Positions 9,803-19,664 of a stretch of DNA of 64,000 nucleotides are shown here, piece by piece (within the stretch, counting starts at the first letter, position 1; each line of letters begins with the position of its first letter). This DNA comes from Diatrype stigma (lineage: Eukaryota > Ascomycota > Sordariomycetes > Xylariales > Diatrypaceae). The notes below the pieces were generated by a model. The model saw only the letters and a list, made by a program, of their open reading frames with translations, was not told the origin of the DNA and made no database searches. The position numbers and the translations under genes are program-made. The stretch spans positions 186,001-250,000 of the forward strand of contig JAKJXP020000060.1 in NCBI GenBank assembly GCA_022225965.2. Reading direction: 5' to 3'.

Positions 9803-11599
9803 ATGGGCGCGCAACTATGGCGGCTTGCCAGCCTGCTCGCTGCAGTGGCGGCGCCGATGACGCTCGCCACGACGACGACGACGACGAAAGCGGCCGGCAG
9901 CGATAACGAGAGCCTCCGGACGAGCGACGCAGCCGCGCGCCTCCGCGGCCCCGAGATCTTCAACGCCGTGCACCACGCGATGCGACAATGGGGGTCCTCG
10001 CTGCACCACAACGGGATGTCCTTCTACGTCGCCACCGTCCCGGAGGGGGTGCTCTTCCACCACGGGAACCACAGCCCCGACTCCCCCGCCGAGCCGGATT
10101 GGCTTGCGTACGAGATCGAGCACGCCGAGAACTTCGCGCGCAGTGGACCACGTGGGCCTCCTGGAGGCGGAGGCGGAGATAAAGGCGGCGGGCCGCCGCC
10201 GCCGCCGTCACCCCACTCCGGTGGGGACGATGCTGTTGAGCCCGAACCATGGGAGCCGTCCCAATACCAGGCCGTCATGGGGGCTGCCAAGCCGGACGAG
10301 CCCGGGCCCCGCGGCGGGGATGAAGAACCGGCCCATGGGTACCTCCATACCTACAAGACGACGAGGCCGCTACAGTTCTTATATATCGATGGCATGAGCG
10401 GGGGCAAGACCTCGATGGGGACCTTGGACACACAAGACTACCTGCTCCGGGGCATGAACTCCTCGACTATAGCGCAGCAGCAAGCGTCCGGCAAGCCACC
10501 CAAACCCAGGGGGCCCCGCGTGAAGGGGGCGAAGGGGGCGAAGGGTGGAGGGCCTATGGGCGAACGAGAGCGCGCCGTCGCCCTCTGCGCGCTGTGCAAA
10601 GAGTGGGACCTGCAGGGCGTCATCCGCATGGAGGCCGGGTTCGAGATCATCAAGTGCGACTTCTCCGACGGGCTGGAGGCGGTGCAGGTGCTGCAGCGGC
10701 CGGACAAGCAGGACCGTGGTGGTGGTGGTGGTGGCGGCGGCGGCGGCGGCGGTGGCCCGCACCGAAGAAAGTGGACGCTGAACAGCGTGGAGTACGCCCG
10801 CGGGATCTCGGAGCGCTACCAGGGCATCGGCGCGTCGCGGACGCTCGTCGACTACTCCTCGATGGTCTCGGCCTTCTTCTACCCGGTCGACCTGTCGAAC
10901 CCGGACCCGAGGCGCCCGGACCTGCCGCGCTTGTCTTCGGTGAGCGCCGCCGACCTGGCGCTCATCAAGAAGGACCTCGGCGCCGTCATCGCCGAGCGGC
11001 GTGGACCCTCCACCCTGTCCGGCTCTGGCGGCGCCGTCGACTGGCAAGGGGTCTCGGATATGATCGTCGGGCGCTACGCGGATCGGATCCAGTTCATGGC
11101 GCAGAAGATCGACTCGATGGAGCAGATGACCCAGATGGTCGACTTCCTGCTGACGCTGTACATCGACTACTCCGAGGCGGAGCCCAGCAAGCCCGCGGCC
11201 GTGCAGCGCTGCCGCGACTTCTACCTGAGCACCGTGCACCCTGTGACGGAGGCGGACCGGCTCATCAAGGCTGGCTTCGAGGTCGTGACGAACCAGATCT
11301 GCACCTCCCTGTTCGAAGTCCGCGACCTGCTCACCGAGACGTCACCCGGTTCTTTGCCTATGTGGGCGTTGCCTGCCGCGAAAGTAGTCATGCATGACCT
11401 GATGAAGTTCCTCCAGTGGACCCGCTTCAAGCGCTGCCCCCCCTGTTCCGTCAGCGAGATCTGCCTGATCCCGATGTGGCCCATGGGCACCGTCGAGGAG
11501 TACAATGCTCCTCGCTGCACGGATGGGTCAGATGCGGAGGACGGCATCCCCTACTGGGAATGGGGTGGACCAGGCGAGAAGCCGCCTCATAAATCTTGA
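9803..11599 (+). CDS. secreted protein of unknown function, Gly/Pro-rich
   Basis: Single exon, 598 residues from the ATG at 9803. The first 22 residues form a typical signal peptide (basic start, LASLLAAVAAPMTLA core) followed by a Thr run. A domain near residues 35-110 (FNAVHHAMRQWGSSLHHNGMSFYVATVPEGVLFHHG, read in two halves) is followed by a Gly/Pro/acidic low-complexity segment. Next come LQFLYIDGMSGGKTSMGTLD and GVIRMEAGFEIIKCDF, a pattern I associate with a family of uncharacterised secreted proteins in Pezizomycotina. A Gly run near residue 310 (GGT/GGC repeats) separates this from a C-terminal helical domain that ends in a Cys-rich patch (RCPPCSVSEIC). The GKT string does not fit a P-loop. 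No enzymatic motif was recognised; an extracellular or secretory-pathway location is inferred from the signal peptide. Confidence 0.75.
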   Translation: MGAQLWRLASLLAAVAAPMTLATTTTTTKAAGSDNESLRTSDAAARLRGPEIFNAVHHAMRQWGSSLHHNGMSFYVATVPEGVLFHHGNHSPDSPAEPDWLAYEIEHAENFARSGPRGPPGGGGGDKGGGPPPPPSPHSGGDDAVEPEPWEPSQYQAVMGAAKPDEPGPRGGDEEPAHGYLHTYKTTRPLQFLYIDGMSGGKTSMGTLDTQDYLLRGMNSSTIAQQQASGKPPKPRGPRVKGAKGAKGGGPMGERERAVALCALCKEWDLQGVIRMEAGFEIIKCDFSDGLEAVQVLQRPDKQDRGGGGGGGGGGGGGPHRRKWTLNSVEYARGISERYQGIGASRTLVDYSSMVSAFFYPVDLSNPDPRRPDLPRLSSVSAADLALIKKDLGAVIAERRGPSTLSGSGGAVDWQGVSDMIVGRYADRIQFMAQKIDSMEQMTQMVDFLLTLYIDYSEAEPSKPAAVQRCRDFYLSTVHPVTEADRLIKAGFEVVTNQICTSLFEVRDLLTETSPGSLPMWALPAAKVVMHDLMKFLQWTRFKRCPPCSVSEICLIPMWPMGTVEEYNAPRCTDGSDAEDGIPYWEWGGPGEKPPHKS

Positions 11600-13153
11600 G
11601 GCTGTGTCGCTTTTGAAGATTGCCGTACCTCGGATAACTGGGGTTTCCTTTTGCTTGATACCCTTAGTCATTAGTGTATTTCATTTTGTCTCGTTGATCT
11701 TGACCATTTATTGTGGGAGTAGCTTGGCCTCTTTTCTGCGTCACTTACGAATACGGATGTTCCACCAGAGTGTTCACAGTTTCTGGTACTTACACACACG
11801 ATTTACCGTTTGTAGGGCAAGGCACGCTTGTCGGTGAACCTATAATTAGACTATATAGAACTACTAGAACAGTGATATTAATCTCATGTTTTACAATGAT
11901 ATATCGTACTCGGACGAATGTGATGTATAGCATCACCATGATATTAGTGATATGTGGCGATGTTAGGTTAGTGCTCAGGGGTAAACCCAGCTTAACAGGC
12001 TGTCACCACGTCAGTAAGTCACTAATTGGTGGATTTAGAATGTGATATTGTGATTCCTACTAATAGGGACGCATATCATATACTCGCAATCACAAAATAC
12101 GGACTTCATAGGAAAGCACAGCCTATATTCCACCTACAACGGAGCCCGAAGACGGTCGTCACTCGTATGGGGTAAATATTTGGGTCATACTAAAGTATTG
12201 ACACAGATGATGTTGAAACGCATTTAAAAGGGGCAAGGTACTTCCTATACCTACGAATTACCTCCCGCTAGGATTCAAGGCGTGGGCGACGAGTAGAAGA
12301 TTGGGTTCAACTCAACCATGTTCGCACCTAGTTCATAGAGTTTGGAATTTCTACTTCATAATCACCAACTTCATCTTGCTCCCAATACTGTATTATTTTA
12401 TATACCCAGATATATAGAAACTCTAGGACAGTTGAATGATCTGAGCGAGGCCGGGTAGTGAATCTGTCGATCATCATGGCGAAGTGAAGGGCTCGATGGG
12501 GCAAGATAGAGATATATCAAGCATTTCGAATGATCCATTGGGGCTTAAGCAACAATAAAATTACAATACAACAATACGGAAGTGTTCAATATACAGGTTC
12601 GCGAACTTAGTCCCACGCTTATATACATTGCCGTACCCTCCTCCATCGTTTGCCCCCACTCCCTGATACTCATCCCCCTAGGTTCGACACCAACTCTGAA
12701 CCAATTATCGTAGTATTACAAAGAATGCAAAAGGCACAGCCAGAGCCTGTGCGCCGCAGGGAATAGTTCCGACTCGTATAGATCGTCTGACCTACACCGA
12801 AACTAATATAACAATATCGCAACCCAAGCACATTGCCACCCACCTCCCTCATTTTATCACACCCGCCCCGCCCAACCGTTGCCTTCACAACCTCCTATTC
12901 ACGTGGATAAACCACAATGCCACACATACCAGCGGAACAGAACGAGCCCGCCCACCCAACCATCTCCCGGATAGGGAATATATAGCCCAACCCCAAATTC
13001 GTCCTATCATACATACACACATCACCCACTCAGAGCCTACCTACCTACCTACCTAGAACATTGCTAGCTAGCACGTACTCTACCCCATTCCCCATTCCTC
13101 GACATCGGCAGGTTAGGTGCAGTGCACCCCACTATCCCCCCTCCCAACCCCTC
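11600..13153. other. AT-rich spacer between converging genes
   Basis: The stretch 11650-12560 is clearly AT-richer than the flanking coding sequence and has short TATA/ATAT-type strings. It ends in a CTACC tetranucleotide run at about 13038-13053. No open frame has family resemblance. It might be an old decayed insertion, but no transposon ends or internal homology were seen. Confidence 0.4.
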
Positions 13154-15352
13154 CTAAACCCTCTTCCTGCCAAACAGGTCGATGCCCAAGCTGACGACGA
13201 ACAGCGCGCCGTTGAAGCCGGCCATCATGTAGAAGGGGGCGCCGGGCGACGCGGCGTCGAACAGGAAGCCGCCGAGCTTGGTGAGCAGCAGGATGGCGGC
13301 GCCGCCGCACAGCGAGTAGACGCCGGCGATGGAGCCCTTGAGGTGGACGCGGGAGCGCGAGGGTGGGGGTGGGGGTGAGGGTGATGGTTGTGATTCCGAT
13401 GGAGACGCAGTGTTCCATCTCCCGTTTCCGCTCCCGTTCGCGTTCTCACTAGGGCCGGAAAGCAGCGCGTCCGTCTCCCCGGCCTCGACAGCCGTAGCAT
13501 CATCATCACCATCATCACCACCATGGCTATAGCCATAGCCATCGTCTCGTCGCTCAATCTTCCTCCTCTCCGCAGGAACCGCAACGTCGCGCCCCAGCAC
13601 GCCGCGGCCCAGCGAGCCGAGCGAGCACACGATGGCGCCGATCTGGCTGACGCCGAGGAGCGCGGCGATCAGGAACACGGCGGGGCTGCCGCCGCGGCCG
13701 TCCCGGTCGACGAACTCGGGGCTCGGGAGCTGCGGGAACGCGGCGTAGCCGACTACGCCGAAGCTGGCGGCGACGAGGACGGGGAAGTTTACGTCTACCC
13801 CGCTCCTGCTCCTCTCGCCCACGAGTATCCGCCGCCCCGTTGTCTTGTTATGCTTTCGACTCCCACTCCTACGGCCCCTGTTGCTCCGCCCGCTCAGGTA
13901 CCCGAACAGCGGGGCGCACAGCAGGGCGACGAGCTGCGCGGCGCCGGTGAGGGCGGAGGCGAGGACGTAGGCGGCGCGGCACTCGCGCTTGAGGTCGGGC
14001 GAGGGGTCGTCGGGGCTGCCGCGGCAGAAGCCGTGGCCGATGAAGTAGGCGTTGACGTAGAGGGGCACGAACAGAGAGATGGCGACGGTGCTGGCGCGCG
14101 CCACGAAACCGCCGAGGTAACCGAGCGCGATGTGCGGGTCCGTCAGGCCGAGGCGGAGCGAGGCGAGCAGGAGGTGGCGGTAGGGGAGCGGCGGGCCGGA
14201 TCCGCTCGTCCTGTTCCTGCTATCCGAGGTTCGCGGGGCGCTCGATGCCGGTGGCGGTGGTGATGACGCTGCTACCTCGGCATACGATGGTCCTCCCCCC
14301 GCGGCATTCACTGTTCCCGGTGTTGGTGCTGCTGTTCGATTGTTGTTTTTCTTCTTCTCCGCGCTATCACTGCTACTGCGAAGGCCAAGCAGTAAGCGCC
14401 ATCCCTTCTCCTCTTCGCCTTTCAGGCCGCGGAATCCCAGGAAGACGAAGAACGCGACGACGAAAGCAACGGCGCCGACAACGTAGAAGCTCCACGTGAT
14501 GGCCTGCGCGGGGGTGACGCCGTCGCGCTGCGAGAAGCGCGCCGGCAGCGGCAGGAACAAGGCGAGGGCGACCAAGGCGCCGCAGCCGGTGAACAGACCT
14601 ACGTACCCCGCCAGGGCGGAGGGTTTCCTCCCCTTGTCGTCCTCGTCGTGATCATCCTCATCGCTCTCGCCTTCAGCGTCGCTCGCACCGTGGCCGTCCG
14701 CCTGCGACGACTGCTGCTCTCGCGTGAACCGTTCCGGGGTGATAGTGGCGTCGCTCCCGAGGCTGGTGGCGATGCTGCCGCGGGGATTGTGACCGCTGCG
14801 CCCATTAGTATTGCTGTTCGGACTTCCGATCTCTTCTTCCTCATCGCCCCCCACTACCACCGGCGCGGCCACACCCTCCTGCCCCCGATCTCCTTCCTCT
14901 TCGTCGCTTTTCTCGTCATCATCCCCCGTCAACACCGGCAGCGCGGCCGTGACCATAGTCGCCGCAGCGCTGGCGCCCAGAGCAAAAAGCACGCGTCCAG
15001 CGACGAGGCCGGCGACGGTGCGGGCCTGGACGAAAACAAACAGGGCCAGCCCAATCACACCATATCCGATAACAGCGACCCAGCGGACGCCGAGGCGGTC
15101 GCTGGCGAGCCCCCACAGGGGGCAGGCGGCCAGGGCGACGACCTCGTCGACGAAGCCGAGGGTGCCGACGACGCCGCCGACGCCGGTCTTGATGTCCAGC
15201 AGGTCGGTCACGACGAAGGACACGGCCGAGTTGAGGAACACCAGGAAGGCGATGCTGAAGAGCGAGATGCCTAACAGGTAGGTCGCCGCGTGCAGGGGCG
15301 TCGTGGAGGGCGAGAAGGGGAGGAGGCGCCGGTAGCGCGTGGAGCGAGACAT
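13154..15352 (-). CDS. MFS transporter with acidic cytoplasmic loops
   Basis: Single exon of 732 residues on the minus strand. The N-terminal half shows a first helix (ATYLLGISLFSIAFLVFLNSA, read in part), then VVGTLGFVDEVVALAACPLWG and LASDRLGVRW, the MFS motif A between helices 2 and 3. Helix 4 contains GRVLFALGASAAATMV. A long acidic, low-complexity insertion follows near residues 145-260, and a second Ser/Pro/Ala-rich insertion lies near 330-395. The C-terminal half holds further helices and ends FGRKRV. The long loops make it larger than the usual 450-600 residues. It belongs to a family of uncharacterised fungal MFS proteins; the substrate cannot be told from sequence. The coding strand is very GC-rich, so the other frames are long too. 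Confidence 0.8.
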   Translation of the reverse strand: MSRSTRYRRLLPFSPSTTPLHAATYLLGISLFSIAFLVFLNSAVSFVVTDLLDIKTGVGGVVGTLGFVDEVVALAACPLWGLASDRLGVRWVAVIGYGVIGLALFVFVQARTVAGLVAGRVLFALGASAAATMVTAALPVLTGDDDEKSDEEEGDRGQEGVAAPVVVGGDEEEEIGSPNSNTNGRSGHNPRGSIATSLGSDATITPERFTREQQSSQADGHGASDAEGESDEDDHDEDDKGRKPSALAGYVGLFTGCGALVALALFLPLPARFSQRDGVTPAQAITWSFYVVGAVAFVVAFFVFLGFRGLKGEEEKGWRLLLGLRSSSDSAEKKKNNNRTAAPTPGTVNAAGGGPSYAEVAASSPPPPASSAPRTSDSRNRTSGSGPPLPYRHLLLASLRLGLTDPHIALGYLGGFVARASTVAISLFVPLYVNAYFIGHGFCRGSPDDPSPDLKRECRAAYVLASALTGAAQLVALLCAPLFGYLSGRSNRGRRSGSRKHNKTTGRRILVGERSRSGVDVNFPVLVAASFGVVGYAAFPQLPSPEFVDRDGRGGSPAVFLIAALLGVSQIGAIVCSLGSLGRGVLGRDVAVPAERRKIERRDDGYGYSHGGDDGDDDATAVEAGETDALLSGPSENANGSGNGRWNTASPSESQPSPSPPPPPSRSRVHLKGSIAGVYSLCGGAAILLLTKLGGFLFDAASPGAPFYMMAGFNGALFVVSLGIDLFGRKRV

Positions 15353-17050
15353 GTTTGCTTTCTTCCTTGCCTCTTTCGTCCTTTCTATTTTATTAGTTTT
15401 CCCTTCCTCTTCCTTTCTTTATCCTCGCAGCTGGCTATGTATATCAGAATGTAGTATGATATATCTTTTGCGGATAGGGGTATTTCGATGTGCGAATCCG
15501 CCAGGCGTCTGCTAAGGGTGACTATATGTATATGTTGTGACGTGTCGCCTTCCCCCGTCTCGTTCTGTCTCGGCAGGTCTCAGCTCGCCCCGTCTCCCTT
15601 GTCCTCGATTCGGCGATCGTTGGGCCAGACCAAAAGGCCGTCGCGCTCAAATATGCGACACAATGCTCTGCAAATTATACGGTGCCTATATCGACCGATA
15701 TCGCAGAGCCCTGGAGTAACACCCTCCCGTTCTTTCAATTGGCGAATCCTCGGACCCGGGAAACGCTCTCACATTATTATTTTCTCAATTAGCGCGGAAG
15801 GAACTGCGATTAGTATCGCAACAATCACTACGCGCTCGTATCGCCTTGGTTCGCCACATCTATCGTTTGTTGGAATTTTATAATATAATAAGCATCGGAA
15901 CACCAGTTGCTACCTGTACAGTAACGTACGTAGGTCGTTGGATGATGGAGCTTGGTGTCCTTGACCTAATCGACCCCCACTGCCGCGCCGTGTATTGCCA
16001 GGTACTACCAGTACATTACCTAAGTACGTACCCAGTAGTGTGGTTTAGCACTGGCCAATGCGATGTGTATGTGCACTACGTACCTACCTAGGTATCATTA
16101 CGTAGCTGTGTATACATGTATGTATACCTGTATGTATGCATTGCATGCACGGGTCCCGACCGATTCAGCGCTGCCCGTGGCTGCTATAAACAACCTGGAA
16201 CCACTAACTACCTAGGTAGTTAGTGGTGACGTTGGGGAATCCGTCCCGCTGGCACCGGGACCCACACATCCCACTGAGACGGCATGTCAGATTATATAAT
16301 CAGTGCAGCCGTTACCTATGTAGGTACCTAGTGCGGGGCATGCCAGTCGAGGGGATGGCGGGATGGCGGGGTGGGCGGATGCCTTCTAATGCGAACCTAT
16401 GGACGATTGATAGGTACTACCTTCATACTTAGGTACTTAGGTACCTAGTATTAAGTAGATTAGGTGTCTATCGGTAGGTTGTCTGACAGTGTACTAAGGC
16501 GTAGAAGGGAATGGGCACCAGGCTCGGGGGTAGGAGATATTCACCTGCCTGTTTGTTACCGTACGGTGAAATCGATCTCATCATACTACTCGAATAAGCT
16601 CCTGGCTTCTTCCTCGTAGCAAGCTACCGTATTTACACTAGCATGGCAGGCTACAAGTACATCAATCTTAGTCTATACACGAAGTACATAGTAAATGCGA
16701 TATTCATCATTGACATGTCCATGCATAACATAACATAAACCGATTAAGGGGTGGACGTAGTGAGGTATCCCGTGTCTCCCGTAGTGGGGGATGTCCAGGA
16801 AGCCTGGTATATGAAACTGTCTAGATGATGCAGTGATAAAAAAGACATACTCTGAAGGAATCTTTCTTTCTTTCTTTATCCCGTGCTCTTCGCCCCCACC
16901 CCCCTCCCTCCCTCGATCATACATGAGCCATGCGGTGCGTACGTACGTTAGTCAGTCCATAGATAGATTGATGCCCCACCCCGTCCTGAACGCCGGCGTA
17001 TGATAAAAAGAACCTCTCTATTCCCAACCACGCGAGGGCATTCTCTTTCT
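15353..17050. other. spacer rich in ACCT/AGGT repeats
   Basis: About 1.7 kb between two minus-strand genes. It contains many TACCTAGGTA, GGTACC and GTATGTATAC-type strings (15990-16500), a perfect 28-bp palindrome at 16200-16227, and a TTTC tetranucleotide run at about 16864-16877. No gene was recognised. Confidence 0.45.
16200..16227. repeat. perfect 28-bp palindrome centred on CCTAGG
   Basis: The left arm ACCACTAACTACCT is followed at once by its exact reverse complement, with no spacer. It could form a 14-bp hairpin or be a symmetric protein site. It lies in non-coding DNA among shorter ACCTAGGT-type palindromes. Confidence 0.8.
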
Positions 17051-17335
17051 CTACATGATTCCGTGCATGACGCCGCTAGACCTCGCCAACACAACACAAA
17101 CATACAACACCAGGAGGGTCACCGCCAGCTCGCGGGGTAAGAGCACGAAGGCGCCCGCAGCGACTGCTAGTGACCAGCGGAACTGAGAGATCCTGTCGCG
17201 CAAAACCTCTTCTCCCCCGGACTGCCCATACTCATACGGCATCTCCGGCCTGTCTTTGAAGTCCCCGTCCGCGTCATACTCATTGGCGCATCCCGTGTCG
17301 TCGTTTTCATCATCTTCATACTCATGCTCGGATTG
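17051..17335 (-). other. in-frame extension behind the DNAJC7-type stop, with membrane segment
   Basis: Directly after the UGA at 17338-17336, and in the same frame, there are 94 more sense codons to a UAG at 17051. The predicted extension begins with a very acidic stretch (EHEYEDDENDD) and ends with a hydrophobic segment of about 28 residues containing AVAAGAFVLLP and LAVTLLVLYVCVVLA, then a short tail. That is the layout of a C-terminal tail anchor. It could be reached by stop-codon readthrough (UGA followed by C) or by an alternative intron that removes the stop. It could also be plain 3' UTR. No expression evidence is available. Confidence 0.3.
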
Positions 17336-19664
17336 TCAACCAAAGTGGAAGCCACCGGGGAAGCCTTGGGCACGGGAGCGACCGCCGCCGAACCCACCTC
17401 CACTGAAGCCGCCAGCGCCGCCGAAACCGCCGCCGCCATTCATCATGCTAAAGATGATTTCCGGATCGATCCCGCCACCCATGCCGCCTCCCATTCCACC
17501 ACCTCCGAACATGTCGGAGGGATCCATGAGGTCTTCACCACTGTCATAACGAGCACGTTTCCTGGTGGACGGTTAGCTGGATATGTAACATTTCGGTGTA
17601 TAAAATTTAAATTGCTGGGGATACATACTGGGGGTCGCTCAAGGTTTCGTAGGCTTCGCCAATGTCCTTGAAACGTTCAGCAGCTTGCTCATCGTTAGGG
17701 TTCTTGTCGGGATGGTGGACTATAGCAAGCTTCCGGTATGCCTTCTTGATGGTGCTGTCGTCGGCGTCCTTCGATACATTAAGTATCTTGTAGTAATCCT
17801 TGCGTTGGCTCTTCTTCAGCTCCAGCTCGGCCTTCCGGATCTCCCTGGCAATAGTCCGGTCCTCAGGGTCCAGCTCTTGGATCTGTTTCCATTCGCGGAC
17901 GGCATCTTCCCACTTCTCGGCAAGGCCTAGTGCATTCGCCTTGGTCTTCCGCGCCTTGAGGTATGAAGGATCCAGAGCAACAGCACGCTCGCTGTCGGCA
18001 ATGGCCTCGTCATACTGCTTCAATTTGAGGCGACACAGGGCTCTGTTCTGGAAAATCTTGGAGTTGGTGCTCTTGTTGGTAGGGTCTACCTCCAAGGCGG
18101 ACGAGTACTTCTCGAATGCGTTTTGCCAACGGCCAGCCTTGTATTCAGCGTTGCCCTCCTCCTTCATACGATCAAGCTTCTGTACAGTCCGGAGCCACTT
18201 GACGGCATCCCGGAAGTCTGGGTCGCAGCTGAGGGCTTTCCGGAAATGTATAATGGCCGTGTCATTGTCACCCTGTGAATACAACGCCCGACCCCGCAAC
18301 ACCAAGGCCTCTGGATCTTGGCTGTTTTGTCTCAAAAGCGACATGGCAACGTTCTGTGCCTCTCCGAGGGAGTTGGCTCCACCCATCTTAAGATAGGCAT
18401 TACCTCGCATCAACTGCCACTTCCTGGGTTTTGGTGCGCGAGGGCCAAGTAGCCTCTCAGCCTGGTCCAAGGCATGTAGAACCATCGAGCCGCTCGTCCC
18501 GCTGTCCAAGGCAGACTGGGCGGCCCTAACGTGATGCTGCATTTCTCTTGCAGCAGCCATATCCTTAGCCGAGGGGGGAGGCTGGATGCGGCCAAACGTA
18601 GTCATCGCTTCCTCGGGACGTCCCAAGCTGGTATAGATGCGAGCCAACCGTAGTAGGATCTTAGCGTTATGGGGTTCTATGTCTACTGCACGAGTACAGT
18701 CATCCAACGCTGCCTCGTAGGAGCCATTGGACATGTGAGCGGCAGCACGGTTGCTTAGGTAGGTAGCCGCCTCGGGCATCAATTCAACAGCTGACATTCC
18801 AATTAGTTAATTCCCCAACACAGGGAGATATAGCGATGCATCTTTACCTTTGGTGTACTGGATGATGGCATTTCTGTAATCCTTCTCCTTGAAAAACTTA
18901 TTGCCCGCAGCCTTGTAAGCTTCAGCCTCGTCAACAGTAGTGGGCACTGGACTGGCAGGTCTTGAACCGTGAGGAGGTGGTGCAGGTCCTGCCCGGCTAG
19001 AGGCTGGTCGGTCTCCATTAGTCGGCGATTTGGCTTGTGGTTTGGCTGGTGCATCCTTTGCTCCATTCGTCGGTGAACTGATGGGAACGGTGTAAGAAGC
19101 GTGCGTTTGTGCCTGTGCTTGTGTCTGTCCCTGCGACTGCGAGGTGGCGGGGGGCGACGAGGGCGGGTTTGGCGGAGTTTCCTTGTCGACATCCATCTTA
19201 TCGATTGAACTCCGACCACTCATAGCGGATAAGGCGGACAGGCGCTTGTACTCGTCCGGAGGCAAGTTGAGGGGATGTGTGTTGGGGTCGTGTTTACTGC
19301 GGCGCGACGACGAGATGTGGTCGGAAGAATGCCTCACAAAAGAGCGAGACGACCGTTTTGGCTCACGTTCCCGATACGGCGGTGGTGGTGATGCTCCTAC
19401 GTTGGGGTTTGCTGGTGCTGGTGCTGCTGCTGGCTGTGTGGGCGATGCGGGGCGGGTGGGCTTCCTCGGAGACTTATTGATAGTCGAAGCAGACCGAAGC
19501 GGCGAAGGCGAGGGCGAGGAAGGCTCTGGTTGCCTAGGCTGCTTCTGGTTGATGCTGTTGTTGGCAGGAGCAGGTTGATGCTGGTAATGGTTCTCAATGT
19601 CCTCGCCAGTCGCGGGCTTGTCGTGCTTCTTGGGAGACTTTTTTGAATTAAAGAAACCCTTCAT
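17336..19664 (-). CDS. TPR and DnaJ-domain co-chaperone (DNAJC7/TTC2 type)
   Basis: Three exons on the minus strand, 19664..18848, 18790..17629 and 17561..17336, give 734 residues. Intron donors are GTAAAG and GTATGT, and both junctions restore conserved sequence ([38 protein letters not shown]). Residues 1-235 are Ser/Pro/Lys-rich and probably disordered. Tandem TPR repeats run from about 238 to 570, including [19 protein letters not shown] and [22 protein letters not shown] domain begins near 597 ([10 protein letters not shown]) with the invariant HPD near 626. A Gly/Phe/Met-rich tail follows ([14 protein letters not shown]) and the frame stops at UGA. The family links Hsp70 and Hsp90 through the TPRs and stimulates Hsp70 ATPase through HPD, in the cytosol or nucleus. 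See the separate entry for the in-frame extension behind the stop. Confidence 0.93.

Noticed and set aside
10350..10440. P-loop (Walker A) in the secreted protein at GMSGGKTS
   Set aside because: The spacing is one residue short of GxxxxGK[ST] and no Walker B follows; a secreted ATPase is not supported.
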